DNA of 64,000 nucleotides from Gonapodya prolifera JEL478 (Eukaryota; Monoblepharomycota; Monoblepharidomycetes; Monoblepharidales; Gonapodyaceae), in contig KQ965749.1 of assembly GCA_001574975.1 (NCBI GenBank), positions 4,082-68,081 on the forward strand, given 5' to 3'. Position 1 is the stretch's first letter. Each line of letters begins with the position of its first letter. Below are positions 37,290 through 50,522 of this stretch, in pieces. A program made the translations under genes and the position numbers. Below the pieces are notes generated by a model that was given only the letters and a program-made list of their open reading frames with translations, did no database searches and was not told where the DNA came from.

Positions 37290-39150
37290 ATGTTTGACCA
37301 GCTGCATTACGACGACGATGATTACCCGACAGAGACTTCCGACACGCAGCTCGATACGGAGGACACGTGTCTGTCGTACTTCGCACCATTTCGCACCGAT
37401 CCTTCTCTCTTCCGGTGAGCTGCATGCACACGTACACCGATAAGAGTTCAACTCTGACTCCAGAGCCTGCTTTCACGACAGCTACATACGCATCAATCGA
37501 GAAGCTCACGTGGCGTATCTGATGAGAGCTCTGGGCAGATTGAAACCCGGGTTTGTGTCGCTGGACGCAAGCAGAGCGTGGATTTGTTTCTGGACAGTAC
37601 ATTCTTTGGACCTGCTGGGAGTTGCTTTACCAACAGGAGACTCGACACGGTGAGGGATACTGGACCTCGCCCTGCGGATTCATGGAACGTCGCCACGTCA
37701 ATGAAGGACCTCCAATTGACAGAATCATAAACACGTTATCTCGATTCCATAGTCCAACTGGGGGCTTTGGTGGTGGGCCTGGACAACTTCCGCATGCTCT
37801 TCCAACATATGCCGCTGTGCATACCCTCGCTATCATTGGATCCAACGAGGCCTTGAATATCGTCAATCGGTACGCGTACAATGCAACGAGTTGTCGCCTT
37901 CGTCCGGTTCTAGGAAACCCATCGTCGAATTGCTCATTGCTCTAGGGATACCCTGTATAAATGGTTGCTTCGTCTGAAGCAGCCAGATGGATCTTTTGTC
38001 GTGCACGAAGGTGGCGAGGTCGATGTGAGGCACGTATTTCAACCGGAACAAGCCCGTCAGACGTCATTCACACTTGACTGTTCCAGAGCGTCGTACTGCG
38101 CTCTCGCAACGGCGCGATTACTCAACCTTCTCACACCGGAGTTGACCACCGGATGTTCCGACTTTTTACGGCAGTATGTGCTGCCCTTATCCTTGCAGTG
38201 TACTTCCTTTCGAAGCGAAAGTAACCTCCTATTTCTCAGGTGCCAAACCTACGAAGGAGGATTCGGTGGTGTGCCCGCGGTCGAGGCCCATGGAGGATAC
38301 AGCTTCTGCGCCCTTGCCGCTCTTGACATTCTGGATGCTACAAACACTGTTGACGTGGAAAGTCTGGCTGTGAGTATCGGCTTCTTCTCTGGAGGAAACA
38401 GGCCATCAAGCTCACTGATGTGTTCAACATTTATAAGAAATGGACAGCAGCTCGACAAATGCGTTTTGAGGGAGGATTCCAAGGAAGAACGAATAAACTC
38501 GTCGACGGGTGCTACTCGTTCTGGCAGGGTGGCGCGTTCCCGCTTTTGGAAAAGGCTCTTCGGGGGACTGGGAGGACCGTATCTCGTGAGTGACTAGACG
38601 TCGCGAGTGATCACCATTTGTGAAGGAATGATTTGAATTGCTCCTGTTGCGGACCAGCTGATGGATTGATGGGTCGAGGTAAGTCGTTTAGTCTTGAATC
38701 AAGAATGCTTTGAAATAATCAACTTTGTTACCACGTCCACAGTTCCCCTACAACAATACGTTCTTGCGTGCTGCCAGCACACCACGGGTGGTCTCAAAGA
38801 CAAACCAGAGAAGTAAGCGCATCGTTTCAATGCAAGGTTCGCTAACCCACATCGACCTGTCCCATGTCCCAGGTCCCCCGACTTTTACCACACGTGCTAC
38901 GTCCTCAGCGGCATGTCGATCGCACAACATGAATACGTATGGGATGATGTTGATAAGGAGTTCAAGGTGACTCGGTCGGCAAATCACAGTCTTGGAACAG
39001 ACGAGAACATACTGGTGGGTTGTTCCTCTATTGCCGGTAAATCTAATCTGAACTATCAGACATAATATCGTGCACAGCATCCGACGGATCCCGTACATAA
39101 CATACGGATGGACAAACTGAGGCTGGCGATGCAATACTACAGGCGGTAGG
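37290..39150 (+). CDS. RAM1: Protein farnesyltransferase beta subunit
   Basis: Catalytic subunit that attaches farnesyl to C-terminal CaaX cysteines of Ras and other proteins. The start is MFDQLHYDDDDYPTETSDTQ at 37290. Prenyltransferase repeats follow: FHDSYIRINREAHVAYLMRA, FHSPTGGFGGGPGQLPHALP (about 37745-37805), WLLRLKQPDGSFVVHEGGEV, ASYCALATARLLNLLT, CQTYEGGFGGVPAVEAHGGY (about 38242-38301), and RFEGGFQGRTNKLVDGCYSF (about 38463-38522), which holds the zinc ligands Asp and Cys (VDGC). The third ligand His is in DFYHTCYVLSGMSIAQHEYV (about 38882). The C-terminus is HPTDPVHNIRMDKLRLAMQY with TAG at 39148-39150. About nine introns. All zinc and substrate motifs are seen. The 3' end faces RMD1 with an 82-bp gap. 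Confidence 0.93.
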
Positions 39151-39232
39151 GGTGTGCGGTGGAAGAGTGTACCGTAACAATCATCTACATTTAATTATGT
39201 GTTTCAAAACAATGACATGGTGCAGCACAATA

Positions 39233-40884
39233 TCATGATGTAGTTCCTCCGATTTCAAGAGCGTCTATGCTGATCGTGACGAGGCCGATAATGATTTCGA
39301 GCTGAACAAATGTCGCACCAAAAACGAAAAGAAGTCATGCACGGGGAAGCAGGAATGGAAACCATGACTCACAAAAATGAGGAGAATAACGATCCACTCG
39401 AGAAGTTCCCCGTGACTGCTGGTGAGGTGGTCTTTCAACATTTCGAGCAAGTCCGCTACATTGGAGAACATTTATAACCCTGTGCACGGAGAAGATGGGT
39501 ACAGGCTAAGATGACCCACATATAACTGCGACACGCTGGTTGAGAACTTCCACGCGACTCCCGATCTCTAGATAACCCCTGCGTCGAGAAGGTTTGGGAT
39601 ATGTGACGTGAAATCGGGACGTGGACCAAAACACCAACCTAATAGCCTTGTAGAACGGTTCCAAAGCGGGTTCTATATTTGAAGTCAGCTCAGAGTACGT
39701 GGAATCAAAGTGAGTTATACTTTCGAATCTCACCTGACCAAAACAACTCAGGTGTGTCCAAGACGTTCGATACCAGATTGACATTGATTCTCATAATAAA
39801 GAGCTGGCCAATCTTCTTTGTGATCGCCGACCGAGAGAGGGGTATCTTTCCTGTTGTGGCCATTTGATTGGGGATATGGCGCGTCTGCACTCAAAGGTCC
39901 ATGAACTTGCCGCGGCGACACACGCGGAGTAATGAGCAACACTTACCGTTTCAATTGTGGTTTCGACGAGATCTTCAAATAAAGCAAGCTTGACGGATTG
40001 AGCGACACCATGCGAAATCGTCAATTTTCTGATCGGCCCCGGCAACGTGTGAGAATTGGACACAGCTCGTCCACTTCAAGAAATCAGGCGCAGACTCACA
40101 GCATTACATTGTCTGGTGACCGCAACAGAATGATGTCGTTGTATATTCGCGGTTTCCAATCTGCGTTATAGCAGAAGTTGAAGTCCTATGATCACAATTG
40201 AGTAGAAACCGTTTGCTTGACGACAGTTTCAGAACTATATTCGACTCATACCTCTGTCTCACGATCCTCCACATTGTCAATAGGGTCTTCCATGGAACTC
40301 CGCAGCGAGGCAATGATTTCTTCCTCCTCCTCAGAGCTCCAATTCCAGAGCACGACGACTCCATACTCAAACACGAAGAGCTCCTTGAAGCCCGCACCAG
40401 CAGTCCGTCGGCCAAAGTCGCTTTCTTCCGCTTCTCCCAGAATGCTTACGAGCACTGCCTCGCCATCTACTTTCGAGGTTGTGGTGGCGCCATTTGGCTT
40501 GTCTGTCGAGAACGTCGCGTAGAGCACCTCATCAAAACGCTTCGTTGTGTATTTTCCCTCCCAAAGTTTCGATACCGCTTGGAGGTCAATCGAGTTTGCG
40601 ACGCACTCCGCGTGTACGCGGGGTAAAGTCCGTTTGTCCAGCGCCTTCAAGGCGCGCTCCGTCTCGAGACGATTCCTAGGCTGCGACACGGGAAAGTCCA
40701 ACTCTTCATCATCCTGTCGCTCTGGAAACAGAGTGAGCTTCTGCGAGATTTTACTCGTTCGTTTGGCAGGACGTCCTCCGACTCCAGCAGGCGCTGTACC
40801 TAGTTGCGGAACCTGCCGAGACGCTCCGACATCGTCTATGATGGCGGAGGGAAGTTTCTGGTATCTGATTCCTGGTCGCTGCAT
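39233..40884 (-). CDS. Rmd1/Sif2-type DUF155 protein (mitochondrial)
   Basis: Member of the RMD1/SIF2/RMND1 family (DUF155); RMND1-type members are needed for mitochondrial translation, while fungal Rmd1/Sif2 roles vary. The start is MQRPGIRYQKLPSAIIDDVG at 40884. The first exon contains RVHAECVANSIDLQAVSKLW, RFDEVLYATF and ELFVFEYGVVVLWNWSSEEE (about 40320-40385), the family's FEYGVVVLW signature. Later exons give NADWKPRIYNDIILLRSPD, LTISHGVAQSVKLALFEDLV (about 39970-40030), TGKIPLSRSAITKKIGQLFI, DTPELFWSGE, GYLEIGSRVEVLNQRVAVI, and the C-terminal membrane anchor LLEWIVILLIFVEIIIGLVT (about 39270-39400), ending with TGA at 39233-39235. Six or seven introns. The gene looks whole. Confidence 0.88.
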
Positions 40885-41126
40885 CCCTCAATCTTGTTCG
40901 TGAAGTGGGGCGATTCTCAAGTTTAGCCGGTTATCTCAATTCATCCCTGCACACTCAGTCCACCTGCTCAGAGTACCGCGCTTCAATCCATGCAGGCTGT
41001 GGGTGAGAACCCCGGAAGTTCCTCGCAAAATAGATTGCGCATTGTAGAGGAAACTGCAGGAGATCGACATTGAGAGACACTCCCCAATCTGACGGTACTG
41101 AAATAGCAAGGTATCAGTATTTTTAA
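40885..41126. promoter_or_regulatory. Divergent promoter spacer RMD1 / TmcB-like gene
   Basis: 242 bp between start codons. A TATTTTTAA stretch (41118-41126) directly precedes the TmcB-like ATG. No operator recognised. Confidence 0.4.
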
Positions 41127-44100
41127 ATGGCTTTTCTCGATTTATTTATGTCGGAACTTCCGCTCAAGGCGGGGCACAGACTCAATCACCCGACACAAGG
41201 CAACGTCCCACACTCGGCAGAGACAGGACGGTCCATCTTCAACGTCCCATCCGCAACAAGCGCGATGGAGTCAGACTCTGCAAAGCCAAACGATTCTGGG
41301 CCCTCCGGTCGTGCGATCGCGCAATCACACACCTTTGGGGACTCGAATTCACGGAACGAATCCATCGATCTTACCCGTGACTCGCAAATCGAGCACGTTC
41401 CTCTCAAATCAGCTGCTGCGATTGCGATGCGAGGAATGTCTCAAATGCAGGTGGGCTGGGAGTGAGGCAGGCTTCGAGCTTTGCAAGATCATGCACTAAG
41501 GGGATTTGCACAGACCCACAAGCTCTCCAGAATCGAGTACACGCTCTTCTCGGTTCTTCATAGTATGGTTACAGGTGAGCGGAGTACCTCAGTCATTGGT
41601 CAATCGGGATCCTCAAGTTGTCACTTTTGATATTTGCAGGGAACGAAGTACCACCTTCGCTCGCGTACCCTTTGATAATATTTGAGGATGTACAGCTCAT
41701 TTACTTCAGCTGGCACCCTGGGTACACGTAAGCTGTGTCGATATCCTCCACCGGGGCTGGGTTCACTCATCGAATATCCTTTTATAATATTGCTTGTTAC
41801 GCCTCGCTCAGTTTTCCGGGAATGCCCACCTGGATACACTACATATGGAATCCTTTGATCCTTCGGCCCGATTCTTTCTATTTGTTTCTCGCATTCTTTT
41901 CCATCGCGGTCCTGATCGTTATCACCCTGGTCACCACAATGATATTCTGTGGAATTAGTTTCAACAGGGGAACTTTCAAATTCGTCTGGCCGCTGATTTT
42001 ATTGAGAGCAGGAACTTTATTGGCAGGTGAGCGTGATCCCCCATTTATTTGATACATAACATAACTTTATCAAATCTTCTTGTGTTTTGTTCAGTCGGAG
42101 CATTAAACATTCGTGGGTGTCATTAAACGATGAGCTTAAGCGAAGCTTTTGCATCCGAGCATTTGTCATTTTGTTTTTCAAGCGATCACGGAGATACTGC
42201 TTGGTGTTCTGGATTGTCAGGACGGAAGTCTTGCTCTGTATCCCGAAGTCGACTGCTTTCAATCGGCGCAACATATCATTCCGTACATTCTTTCACGTGA
42301 GTTGCTCTCAAGTATCCTTTCCTGCTTAGATTTGCCACGATTGCGGTTCATCTGGACATTGTTTCGGGATAATAGTTTTGTGTCTCACCGTGTTCATTCC
42401 GTACACGCTCCTAATGTCGCTCGTCTACGTTGATGGCAATCCGAAATCCACGAAGAATCCACTCACAAAAGCACAAGGGAGAACGGACTTGCTTTACCTG
42501 ATTGTAAAGCTCGTTGCAGTGCACCTGTGGGAGTTTTCAAGGTCCTCGACGACAAATCTCGCCATCCTCGTTGTCTGCTTATCTGTGAGTCGTGAGACGT
42601 CTTCTTTTTAAAGAAACCCGCCACGGAAACCCTTCTTACCCCTCGAGAGTAGGTGCTCACAAAAGAAACGTTGCAAAAGCAACCGTTTCATGATGATCGG
42701 CTTCAAACAATCCGTTGCGCAATCTTCGTGGCGGCTTTGTTTTCAGTGAGTTACAGTCACACGACAGTCTCTAAGGTTAATAACTGGTTTTGTAAAAGGC
42801 CATCGCTGCTCTCTGCATCGACGCCAGCGCGAGTTTTGGTCCGGGCAGTAGTATTCCCCCCATAATTTTAATTGTAGCGCTGTTCCTTGGACTCGCTATG
42901 GGTGCTGTGGGTTCGCGACTCCTTCGGCGGATCACCACTCGCAGGGTATATTTGCGGATGCAGGCTCACATTAAAAAAATGCGGATTGTGACAGGAAAGA
43001 CGAGTTTTGCGGAGCTGAGTCGCCACTCGACGTGGAACTCGAACCAATTGAAGAGATCAGATGAGGACGATCGGGACCCTGCGACTGTGTTGGATCAAAT
43101 CGGAAACAAGTGAGTTGAGGTGCCCTCGCTCCTTCTCTTTCCTTGCTCGTGATTATGTTTTTTCTCCTAAGTATCTTGCGGTTGACGACACAAACCGCGA
43201 AACAGGAGGTGAGTTGGTGGTTATCAACTGTGACTGCAGCAAACTGTCACCATGTTTGGAATTACGATTCAGCCTCCTCTTTTCAGCTCCCCTTACGAAG
43301 TGGAGGTGGGTGCTCTGACGACGTGGTAATATGATTCAAGCGATGGATAATTGTGATTTCGGTTCAAACTGCAAGCTTGCCTGTCGCTTCGTGCGGGATG
43401 CTGCGGACCCAGATGCTTTGATTCTCATGCGCGAGATTTTTGAAGCGGCCTTTGTGGAGTTCCCTAAGAGTGGATTCGTCATATTGTCGGCGATTCAATA
43501 TTTGCTTGCGTTCCCCTCGGAAAGTACTCTCTTGGTACATCCTAATGAAACAAACGCGGAGAAGGCAGACGAACTACTACTCAAAATATCCAAAATGAAA
43601 GTCCCTTTCGATGTGCAGTTCATGGGTTTTCTTTCTGAGAAACTTATCGAGCAGTCTCAAAAGGTGAGTGGTATGTTTGCATCGATTCGGATTGGAACCC
43701 TCTCAGATTCTTTGATTTCTTAGAGTCGGGAAGTGCAAAAGAGTGAGCTCAACGTCTCGTCGTGAGTTTCGAAAGTCCTTTGTGCATTTCATTTCCTTAA
43801 TTGCAAAATTCATCACTCCGAAGATATGTTGAGATTCTTTCACAGGAAAAGAATGCAAAGGCATATGTGATTATGGGATACACGTGACTGCCGGCTTAAG
43901 TCGCCTTCAATTCATGACCCCTTTTGCAGCACATCGCAACTCTAAAGGAGCTGAAGCTATTCTGGACACGTGTGCGAGGAGCATCGTCACCAAAAGACTA
44001 TTTGGACTATCCAGATTATCTCCCTTCAATTGCCGGTGCGATTGTACTTGCGAGGTCAGTACAAAAATACTGCGCCATTATACCGCTTCACACTTTAACC

Positions 44101-47100
44101 TAATTAAAACACAGTGAAAACTACAAAAGAATACTAGCTCGCCTCCCAAAGTCCAAGGTATGATTGCTTCGCCGTATCATTGAAACTGGTGCAAAGGCGC
44201 GAACGGACCTCTTTTGATATTACCATAGAACATGCTTCGACTTTTCGCTGATTTCAATAATACGGGTACGTGAAATCACTTTAACGATTCGGTTCTATAG
44301 TTTATTGTGGCCTTCAAACTGTAGTGCTGGCAGATTCAGAAGAGAGTCGGCGATTGCTGACTCTAGCGCAAGGTGCAGTGAGGGACAATTTTATGATTTG
44401 ACTCAGAACACCAATGCTAGCCTATTTATTCAGACCTTGAAGACGATCATACTGCGCTCAGTTTTGAGGAACTCGGGCAGAACAATGAAAGTACTGCCAA
44501 TGATTTTGACGACAACTACATAAATCAAAATGAACATCTCGCCATGGCCACCGACAATATGGTGTCAAGTCCTACTGCTCAATATGATGAAGTGGAAGAA
44601 CATGACAGCAAAGCATCGCGTCGGGCTGTCCAGTTCCCAATTGTCAACACCATACCCGTTTCCTCCACCCCAACTCGAAGAGCACCAGCGAGCTCACACG
44701 GTGGCTCTTCGCAGAACAGTGAAACTCGTGCTGCCCGACGAGCGAGGGCAGCTCGCAATGAGTTCGTGAAAAGGCTTGTTCAAGTTCCAAGCACGTTCCG
44801 GAAGCGTCTCCAAGCTTTATCCGTGCTTCATGTGACTCTTGCAGCATTAACAATTGGATATGTCGTCAATGTTTTTAGTTCACGTACGTGGATGGTAATC
44901 TTGAAATTGAATATGCTGTAACGAAATTACGCATCCTGCAGTGACGAGCTCCGTCGAGTCTTTCCGGGAAACAACGGAATTCGGAGTTATAGCTGTATCT
45001 ACGATCCAATCAGCGCGTCTCGCGGCCTACTTTGCGAATAGGGGTGATGCGAAGCAGTTCTCCAAGTGGAAAGATCAGTTCAATGAATCTTCATCGGAAC
45101 TCCAGGATGTCATTTTGCCTTATGTGAGACCGCACTACTGGCTTTCGCTTGATAAACTTTTAGAATACCGAATTTCAGGTCGTCGGTATGAGCAGTGAAA
45201 ACACGAAAAAATGGATGATCTGGGTCTACCCGGAAATCAGTGATGACCCAATGACGCAGATCCCGAGAGCTGAATACGTCAATCAGTACCAACTGACGAG
45301 TCTTCTCGACAGTTATTCTTCTGATCTAATGACGAGTGGTGTGTTCTTTTCACGCTGTATTGTTCAAGTTGTTGTGGCGACCACATACAATTCGCTTGTT
45401 CGCTCTTTCCTTTACAGCAAAGTTTGAAGACCTCGATAGAGATGAAAGACTTCGATTTCTACTGGACAAGTGAGTCCCGTGCCTCTGCCTATGAGTCCTA
45501 CTCATCCTCACGTCACTGAAGTCTTATCACGATTGGAGATGGTTTATATTGTGAGTTCGAGTCCGATCAACCAAAAATTTTCGGTAACTTGACAGTCACT
45601 GCCTCATACTTCCTCAAATATCGCTCTTGTGAAAATTCAGCCATTTGTGATAGTGGTCTGGCCATTTTCAATTCAATGACTTCGACCCAGTTCATGTGCC
45701 TGTTTGTATTGCTTGGCCTTCAGATTTTCTTGGTGGTTTCGAAGATTGCCTTTGTATGGTGAGTGTTTTCAGTGCTTTTGGCTTCAGTCTCAATGCTCAC
45801 ACTGCTGGTATGTAGGTATCCCATGCTGTCTCAGGTGCGGCATATGCAACTACGGTATCTCAAATATATCAAATCAACTTCGAAAAAAACGGTAGACGAG
45901 GTGAGCTGTGCATCTGCGAGAAGGTTCCTCCGGGATTGTATCATTACTGCCACGGTGCCGCTCCAGATTTTATTGGTCATTGATGAACAGCTGGAGTTTC
46001 TGACAACAGAAGATGACGCTGACGCTAAGAATGTATATTCTGGCAAGGTATTAACAAGCGAGAGAAGCAATAGCTCTGATATTTGGTTCCTCCCTCACAC
46101 TCTTATTTCTTGTTCAGGACGACAACAAGACCAGGAAACGGAAGGAAGTGGCGTATATGCTGGCATCATTTGTACTTTACAGTTGCTTTACTTTCGTGGT
46201 CCTCATTCCACCACTGATTCGGATTCCAGAAAATCTCAAGTTTGTTGAGGTGAACCGCCATCGCAATTTCGAACGCAAGACTGCCCACCAACTACCCCTT
46301 TGTCTTCACCAAGCTGGTTTCATATTCGAACGGACAGAAGTACTTAGTGCAGTTGATCCAGTGAGGAGTTGTTGGAAAAACTCATCAACGAAAGCAGGTC
46401 TGATTGATTGTTTCCCCAGGACGATGAGTTACGAAGTGTTAATTGGGGACAACACGACGTGGCTCAGAGGACGTCCAGAAGCCATCATGAAAGATCTGTG
46501 AGTTCGGAACTAATACCAGCCGATATAATTTCTGACCCGCAACCGCCCACGTCCCAGGACACAGCAACTAAAAGATCTCCACCAAAACATTGTTACTGGG
46601 CATGGAGATAAGGAGATTCCACCGTCAACGAGCATTGCCATTCTGAATTCGCTACTTGAATCTCATGGATGTCACATCGACGACTGTACACCTGCTTTGA
46701 CGGGAGAAAGCGTTTATAATGCCACATATGGATTTACCTACGAGGCGGTTACGTCCCCAGTGAACCAGATTGTAGGTGCTTCTAGCGTCGATCTCGAATG
46801 AGCGGCATAACGTGACGAGTATAACGTCAGATCGTAAACTATATTCGTATAGCAGAAAGTTTTCTTACTGTCAATGCGCTAAAGGGAACTAAGAACTTTG
46901 TGGATGACCGATTGCGGTTCATGGAGCACACCGTAAGTGGTACTTTAGGTTGATTTTGAGTCGTACGGCCGGTCGATCTCTTCTAACATCTCCAACCAAT
47001 ATACCAGCAAGATGATATCATATCTGCCCTCCAAACTGTCGACCGTCTTATTCTCAAGGAGTTCCTTCCAACCGGAAACAACCAGGCCTTATCCGCATCA

Positions 47101-47301
47101 ATCGCGCTCTTTTCACTTGCCCTCGCGGTGTTCCTTTTCTTTTACGTGACCATTTACAGTCGCGTAATGCATACCAGAGAGATGGAAATGGAGGTGCTTG
47201 TTGCTCTTCTCCACCAAGCTGCACAGACTGGACAACCGCAGGAGCAGTTGACTAAACTAATACAAACAGGGGGGGCTGCGGCGTTGATGGAAGAAGAGTG
47301 A
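41127..47301 (+). CDS. Large polytopic membrane protein, TmcB/TmcC-like
   Basis: A very large gene of more than 20 exons encoding a membrane protein that resembles the TmcB/TmcC TPR-type proteins found in Dictyostelium and zoosporic fungi. The function is unknown. The start is MAFLDLFMSELPLKAGHRLN at 41127. An N-terminal Ser-rich tail precedes the first membrane spans (LFLAFFSIAVLIVITLVTTM about 41890, then FIPYTLLMSLVYVDG, LYLIVKLVAVHLWEF, SIPPIILIVALFLGLAMGAV). The central cytosolic part CKLACRFVRDAADPDALILM with FPKSGFVILSAIQYLLAF (about 43370-43510) is TPR-like helix pairs and the most family-specific part. A low-complexity linker, then further spans (LSVLHVTLAALTIGYVVNVF about 44818, FMCLFVLLGLQIFLVVSKIA, YMLASFVLYSCFTFVVLIPP, ASIALFSLALAVFLFFYVTI about 47098) enclose an extracytosolic domain. 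TGA at 47299-47301. Confidence 0.75.
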
Positions 47302-47592
47302 TACTGCAGTTGGTAAATCTTATTGCTTTATTTATTGTTATTCAGCGAAGTACGCAAATATTCGATTCGTCGGTTATGTTTCAACTGACTTGAAAAACAA
47401 CTCAGAGTTTACTGTTTTTTATGCATCTCGAAGAGGTCTTGCGGAACGCATTTCATTCCTGAAATAAATCAATTATACGATGGCGAGAAAGGGTACCATC
47501 GTCTGCGGCCTCAGCACGTCTTACTCAAAGAGCTGATAAACCCCATTCAACACTTGGCGCAGACCCACCTCACTGAAAGAACCACAACCACC
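47302..47592. promoter_or_regulatory. Spacer upstream of the Ro60 gene
   Basis: About 290 bp between the TmcB-like stop and the Ro60 start, both on plus. AT-rich after the stop. It must hold the terminator of the first gene and the promoter of the second, with no distinct motif recognised. Confidence 0.4.
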
Positions 47593-50303
47593 ATGGCCTC
47601 GTACCTCAAGAACGCGGCCTCGGATGTCACGGGCTCTTCCGCAGCCGCCGATGCCACCACCCAATCCGAGCAAATTCCCGGCCGGGAGCAGGACATGACG
47701 CAGAACTCCGCGGGAGGATTCACATTCAAAGGTAAATGCTTTCAATTTTTGACGCTTGCGGTTGCTGGCTCTGATTTCGCTCTTGCTGCGCATCTTGTCA
47801 TCAACATGTGATTCTTCAAAGTCACCGATTTCGAGGGACTGCGCCGCTTCCTTGTACTGGGAACGGAGGCAGGAACATGTTACTGCCAGGTTTGAACTTT
47901 CCTGTCGTTATTCTTTCCCTGTTCGTGTCTCACGGTGATGGGCTCTTTCAGGAGACGAAAGTGGCTCTCGACAACGCAAAGTCAATCAAAACCATCATTG
48001 AGGAAGGGAAGGGCAAAGAAGTCGTCGACGTGGTTACCGAATATAGCGAGGGCGGACGAACACCCAAGCAGGACACGCTCATATTCCCCCTTGCCTTGGT
48101 CACGCGCTTCGGGAACGACAATCAGCGCCAGTATGCCTACACCAAAGTTGCTGCCGTGTGTCGCATTCCAACGTGAGTCCTCCCGCCCTCGCTTACAGGG
48201 TCCTCGGCGCCATGTTGTCAGCTTTCGAAAACCCTTTCCACAAATAGCGCACTCTTCGGCCTCATCGAATTTATCAAAGCCCTCAGCAATAACAGCCATC
48301 GCATGGGCGGACGCGGTCTCCACCGTGCGATTAGGGACTGGTACAACCTGCGTGCCAGTGGGAACGCCACGAAGCTTGCCCAAAGATGAAGAGCACGCGG
48401 CGCTGTACAAGTGTGAGTTTGTGTGGTGTAACCACTTGGCGAATGATCATCACCACAGTCGATTTTGTTTTCTTTATCACGGTTAGATATCACAACGTCC
48501 TAGAAGGAGTTCAAGCGGAAGCGTTCGACTCTGATTCAGGATATGGAGAGGAAGATTGAGGAGAACGCTGTGAAAACTGGAAGAGGAGATGGGTCTCGGC
48601 CGGGAAGACTTTGAAATGATCCTCCCAACGGAAGGCCGCACTACTGGTACCACAGACCGGGCGAGCGAGGAAAGCGGGGCAAGTGACTCAAAAGGGGAGC
48701 GCTGAGAAGAGCGACGACAAAGACACACAAAAGCAGGCAGACGAGAAGCAAAGCATGGACGTGGACGACAAAAGCGAAAAGAAAGACGTTTCAAAATCGG
48801 TCAAAGAAGATGATAAAGAGGTTCAGGAGGAGGTCTTGGTGAAAGCAGATGCCAACAGCGACGTGGAAATCGGTGGATCTTCAGCCGAAGAGACTGCCCC
48901 AAAGGAAGACGCAGACGGAAATTAGAAAAAGAAGAAGAAAGTCGTGCGAAAGCCTCACAAATCCATCAAATCTACAACACCGAGGCGAATGTGCACACTT
49001 CTCAACTTCATCAAAGACGTGGAGGACATCCACAAGATTCAGCTCTTGAAAAACAAGATGACGATGCCCCGGGATCGCCGTATTCGCCACAATTACCGCA
49101 ACGCCGGGGGTGCGGATAGTGCATCCAGAGAGGCCAAGAATGCAGAACACGAGGCAAAGATCGTCGCGCTGATCAAGAAGTGGAGGCTTGCCAGGGAGCA
49201 TGTGCCTTCGGACTGGCTCAAGAGCAGGCGGTGTGGGAGACCTTGCTTCAGGATATGCCCATGACGGCAATGTGAGTTCGAGATGCACTTGTCGTGTGTT
49301 AGATGAGGGAAAACCGTTTCATCTCACCGCCTCCACCATATACACAGGATCCGCAACCTCTCAAAAATGACGTCCATCAAACTGCTCAGCCCCATGTCCG
49401 CTGCCTCGGTACTGGTGGCCACCCGTCTTCGCGACCAGGAAGCTCTGAAGAAGGCCAAGGTGCGCCCGTACAATTTGTACATCGCGGTCAAGACGTACCA
49501 GCAGGGGCACGGGATGACGGGAACGTTGACCTGGAGGCCTGATTAGGAGATCTTGGGTGGGCTGATTTGTTGTATGTGAAGGATGCAACCGTGCTGATTA
49601 GTCCCCGTAATTTGACGTAGCGGCGCTGGAGGATGCGTTTTACCTTTCCTTTGGGGTGGTGGAGTCCTCTGGCAAGCGGCACCTTCTTGCATTGGACGTG
49701 TCGGGATCGATGGAAGAGACATTGATGTGAGTGGAATTCGATGATGGGAGTCTTGCCGGACGAGTGTTCAAGTATCTCCCCTAGGAACTCACCCGTCACA
49801 TGCGTGAAGCGACAGCTGTGCTGGCAATGGCGACTGCACGGATTGAGCCACGCTGCCACTTCTTCGGTGAGTGGAGACTGTATGTTCACGTGCAATAAAA
49901 TGGTTCTTCACCCTCGGAATTTCGCGTAACTAGGATTTTGCGACGAGTCCATGCCACTGAACGTGACCAAAAACGACCGACTCGACGAAGTTGAGTGCGA
50001 AATCTCCGACCTTCCGTTCGGTGGGACGGACTGCTCGCTGCCGATACTGTACGCCCTGGAGAACAAGATCCCCGTGTACGTATTCATCGTGTACACGGAC
50101 AGCGAGACATGGTATGGCTGCATACCCCGACGGAGGCCCTGGCCAAGTATCACCGCGAGATGGGCATTCCGGCAAAGATGGCTGTGGCGGCAATGACGGC
50201 GACGGAGTTCACCATTGCGGATCCGGAAGATGTGGGTCAGATGGATGTCGTCGGGTTCGACGCTGGGGCGGTGCAGGTCATGGCGGCCTTTGTCAGGGGA
50301 TGA
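47593..50303 (+). pseudogene. Ro60/TROVE-domain RNA-binding protein, with frame breaks
   Basis: Homologue of the 60-kDa Ro protein, a ring of HEAT-like repeats that binds Y RNAs and misfolded small RNAs, followed by a VWA domain. Start MASYLKNAASDVTGSSAAAD at 47593. Motifs in order: TFKVTDFEGLRRFLVLGTEA (about 47820), EYSEGGRTPKQDTLIFPLAL, LFGLIEFIKALSNNSHRMGG, LHRAIRDWYNLRASGNATKL (about 48310-48385), WRLAREHVPSDWLKS (about 49180), VWETLLQDMPMTAM, IRNLSKMTSIKLLSPMSAAS, YNLYIAVKTYQQGHGMTGTL, RHLLALDVSGSMEETL with the MIDAS motif (about 49695), FGGTDCSLPILYALENKIPV (about 50018), VFIVYTDSETWYG, PTEALAKYHREMGIPAKMAV, and FTIADPEDVGQMDVVGFDAG. Breaks: a TGA after TKLAQR (about 48388) with the usual WSHKDLLRLSH segment missing, a TAG after a long Asp/Glu/Lys-rich insertion (48923), and one-base losses near 49225 and 50120. 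Confidence 0.82.
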
Positions 50304-50522
50304 ATGGGTGTGATGTGTGAAGCGGGTGATATCGGTATGAAAATTGATAAAGAAGGGTTATAATGTAGACGAAAATTTGGATAATTTGAATTTCTTTCCT
50401 TTTCTTACGCTGGCCAAATGCCGCCTTTATATGTGTTTTCGCTCGGTGGTTCGGATGACTGAAAGAAGGGGGGGCTCGGTGTCGATTTGACCGCAGCACT
50501 CACTTTTCGAAGCCAGCAATCA

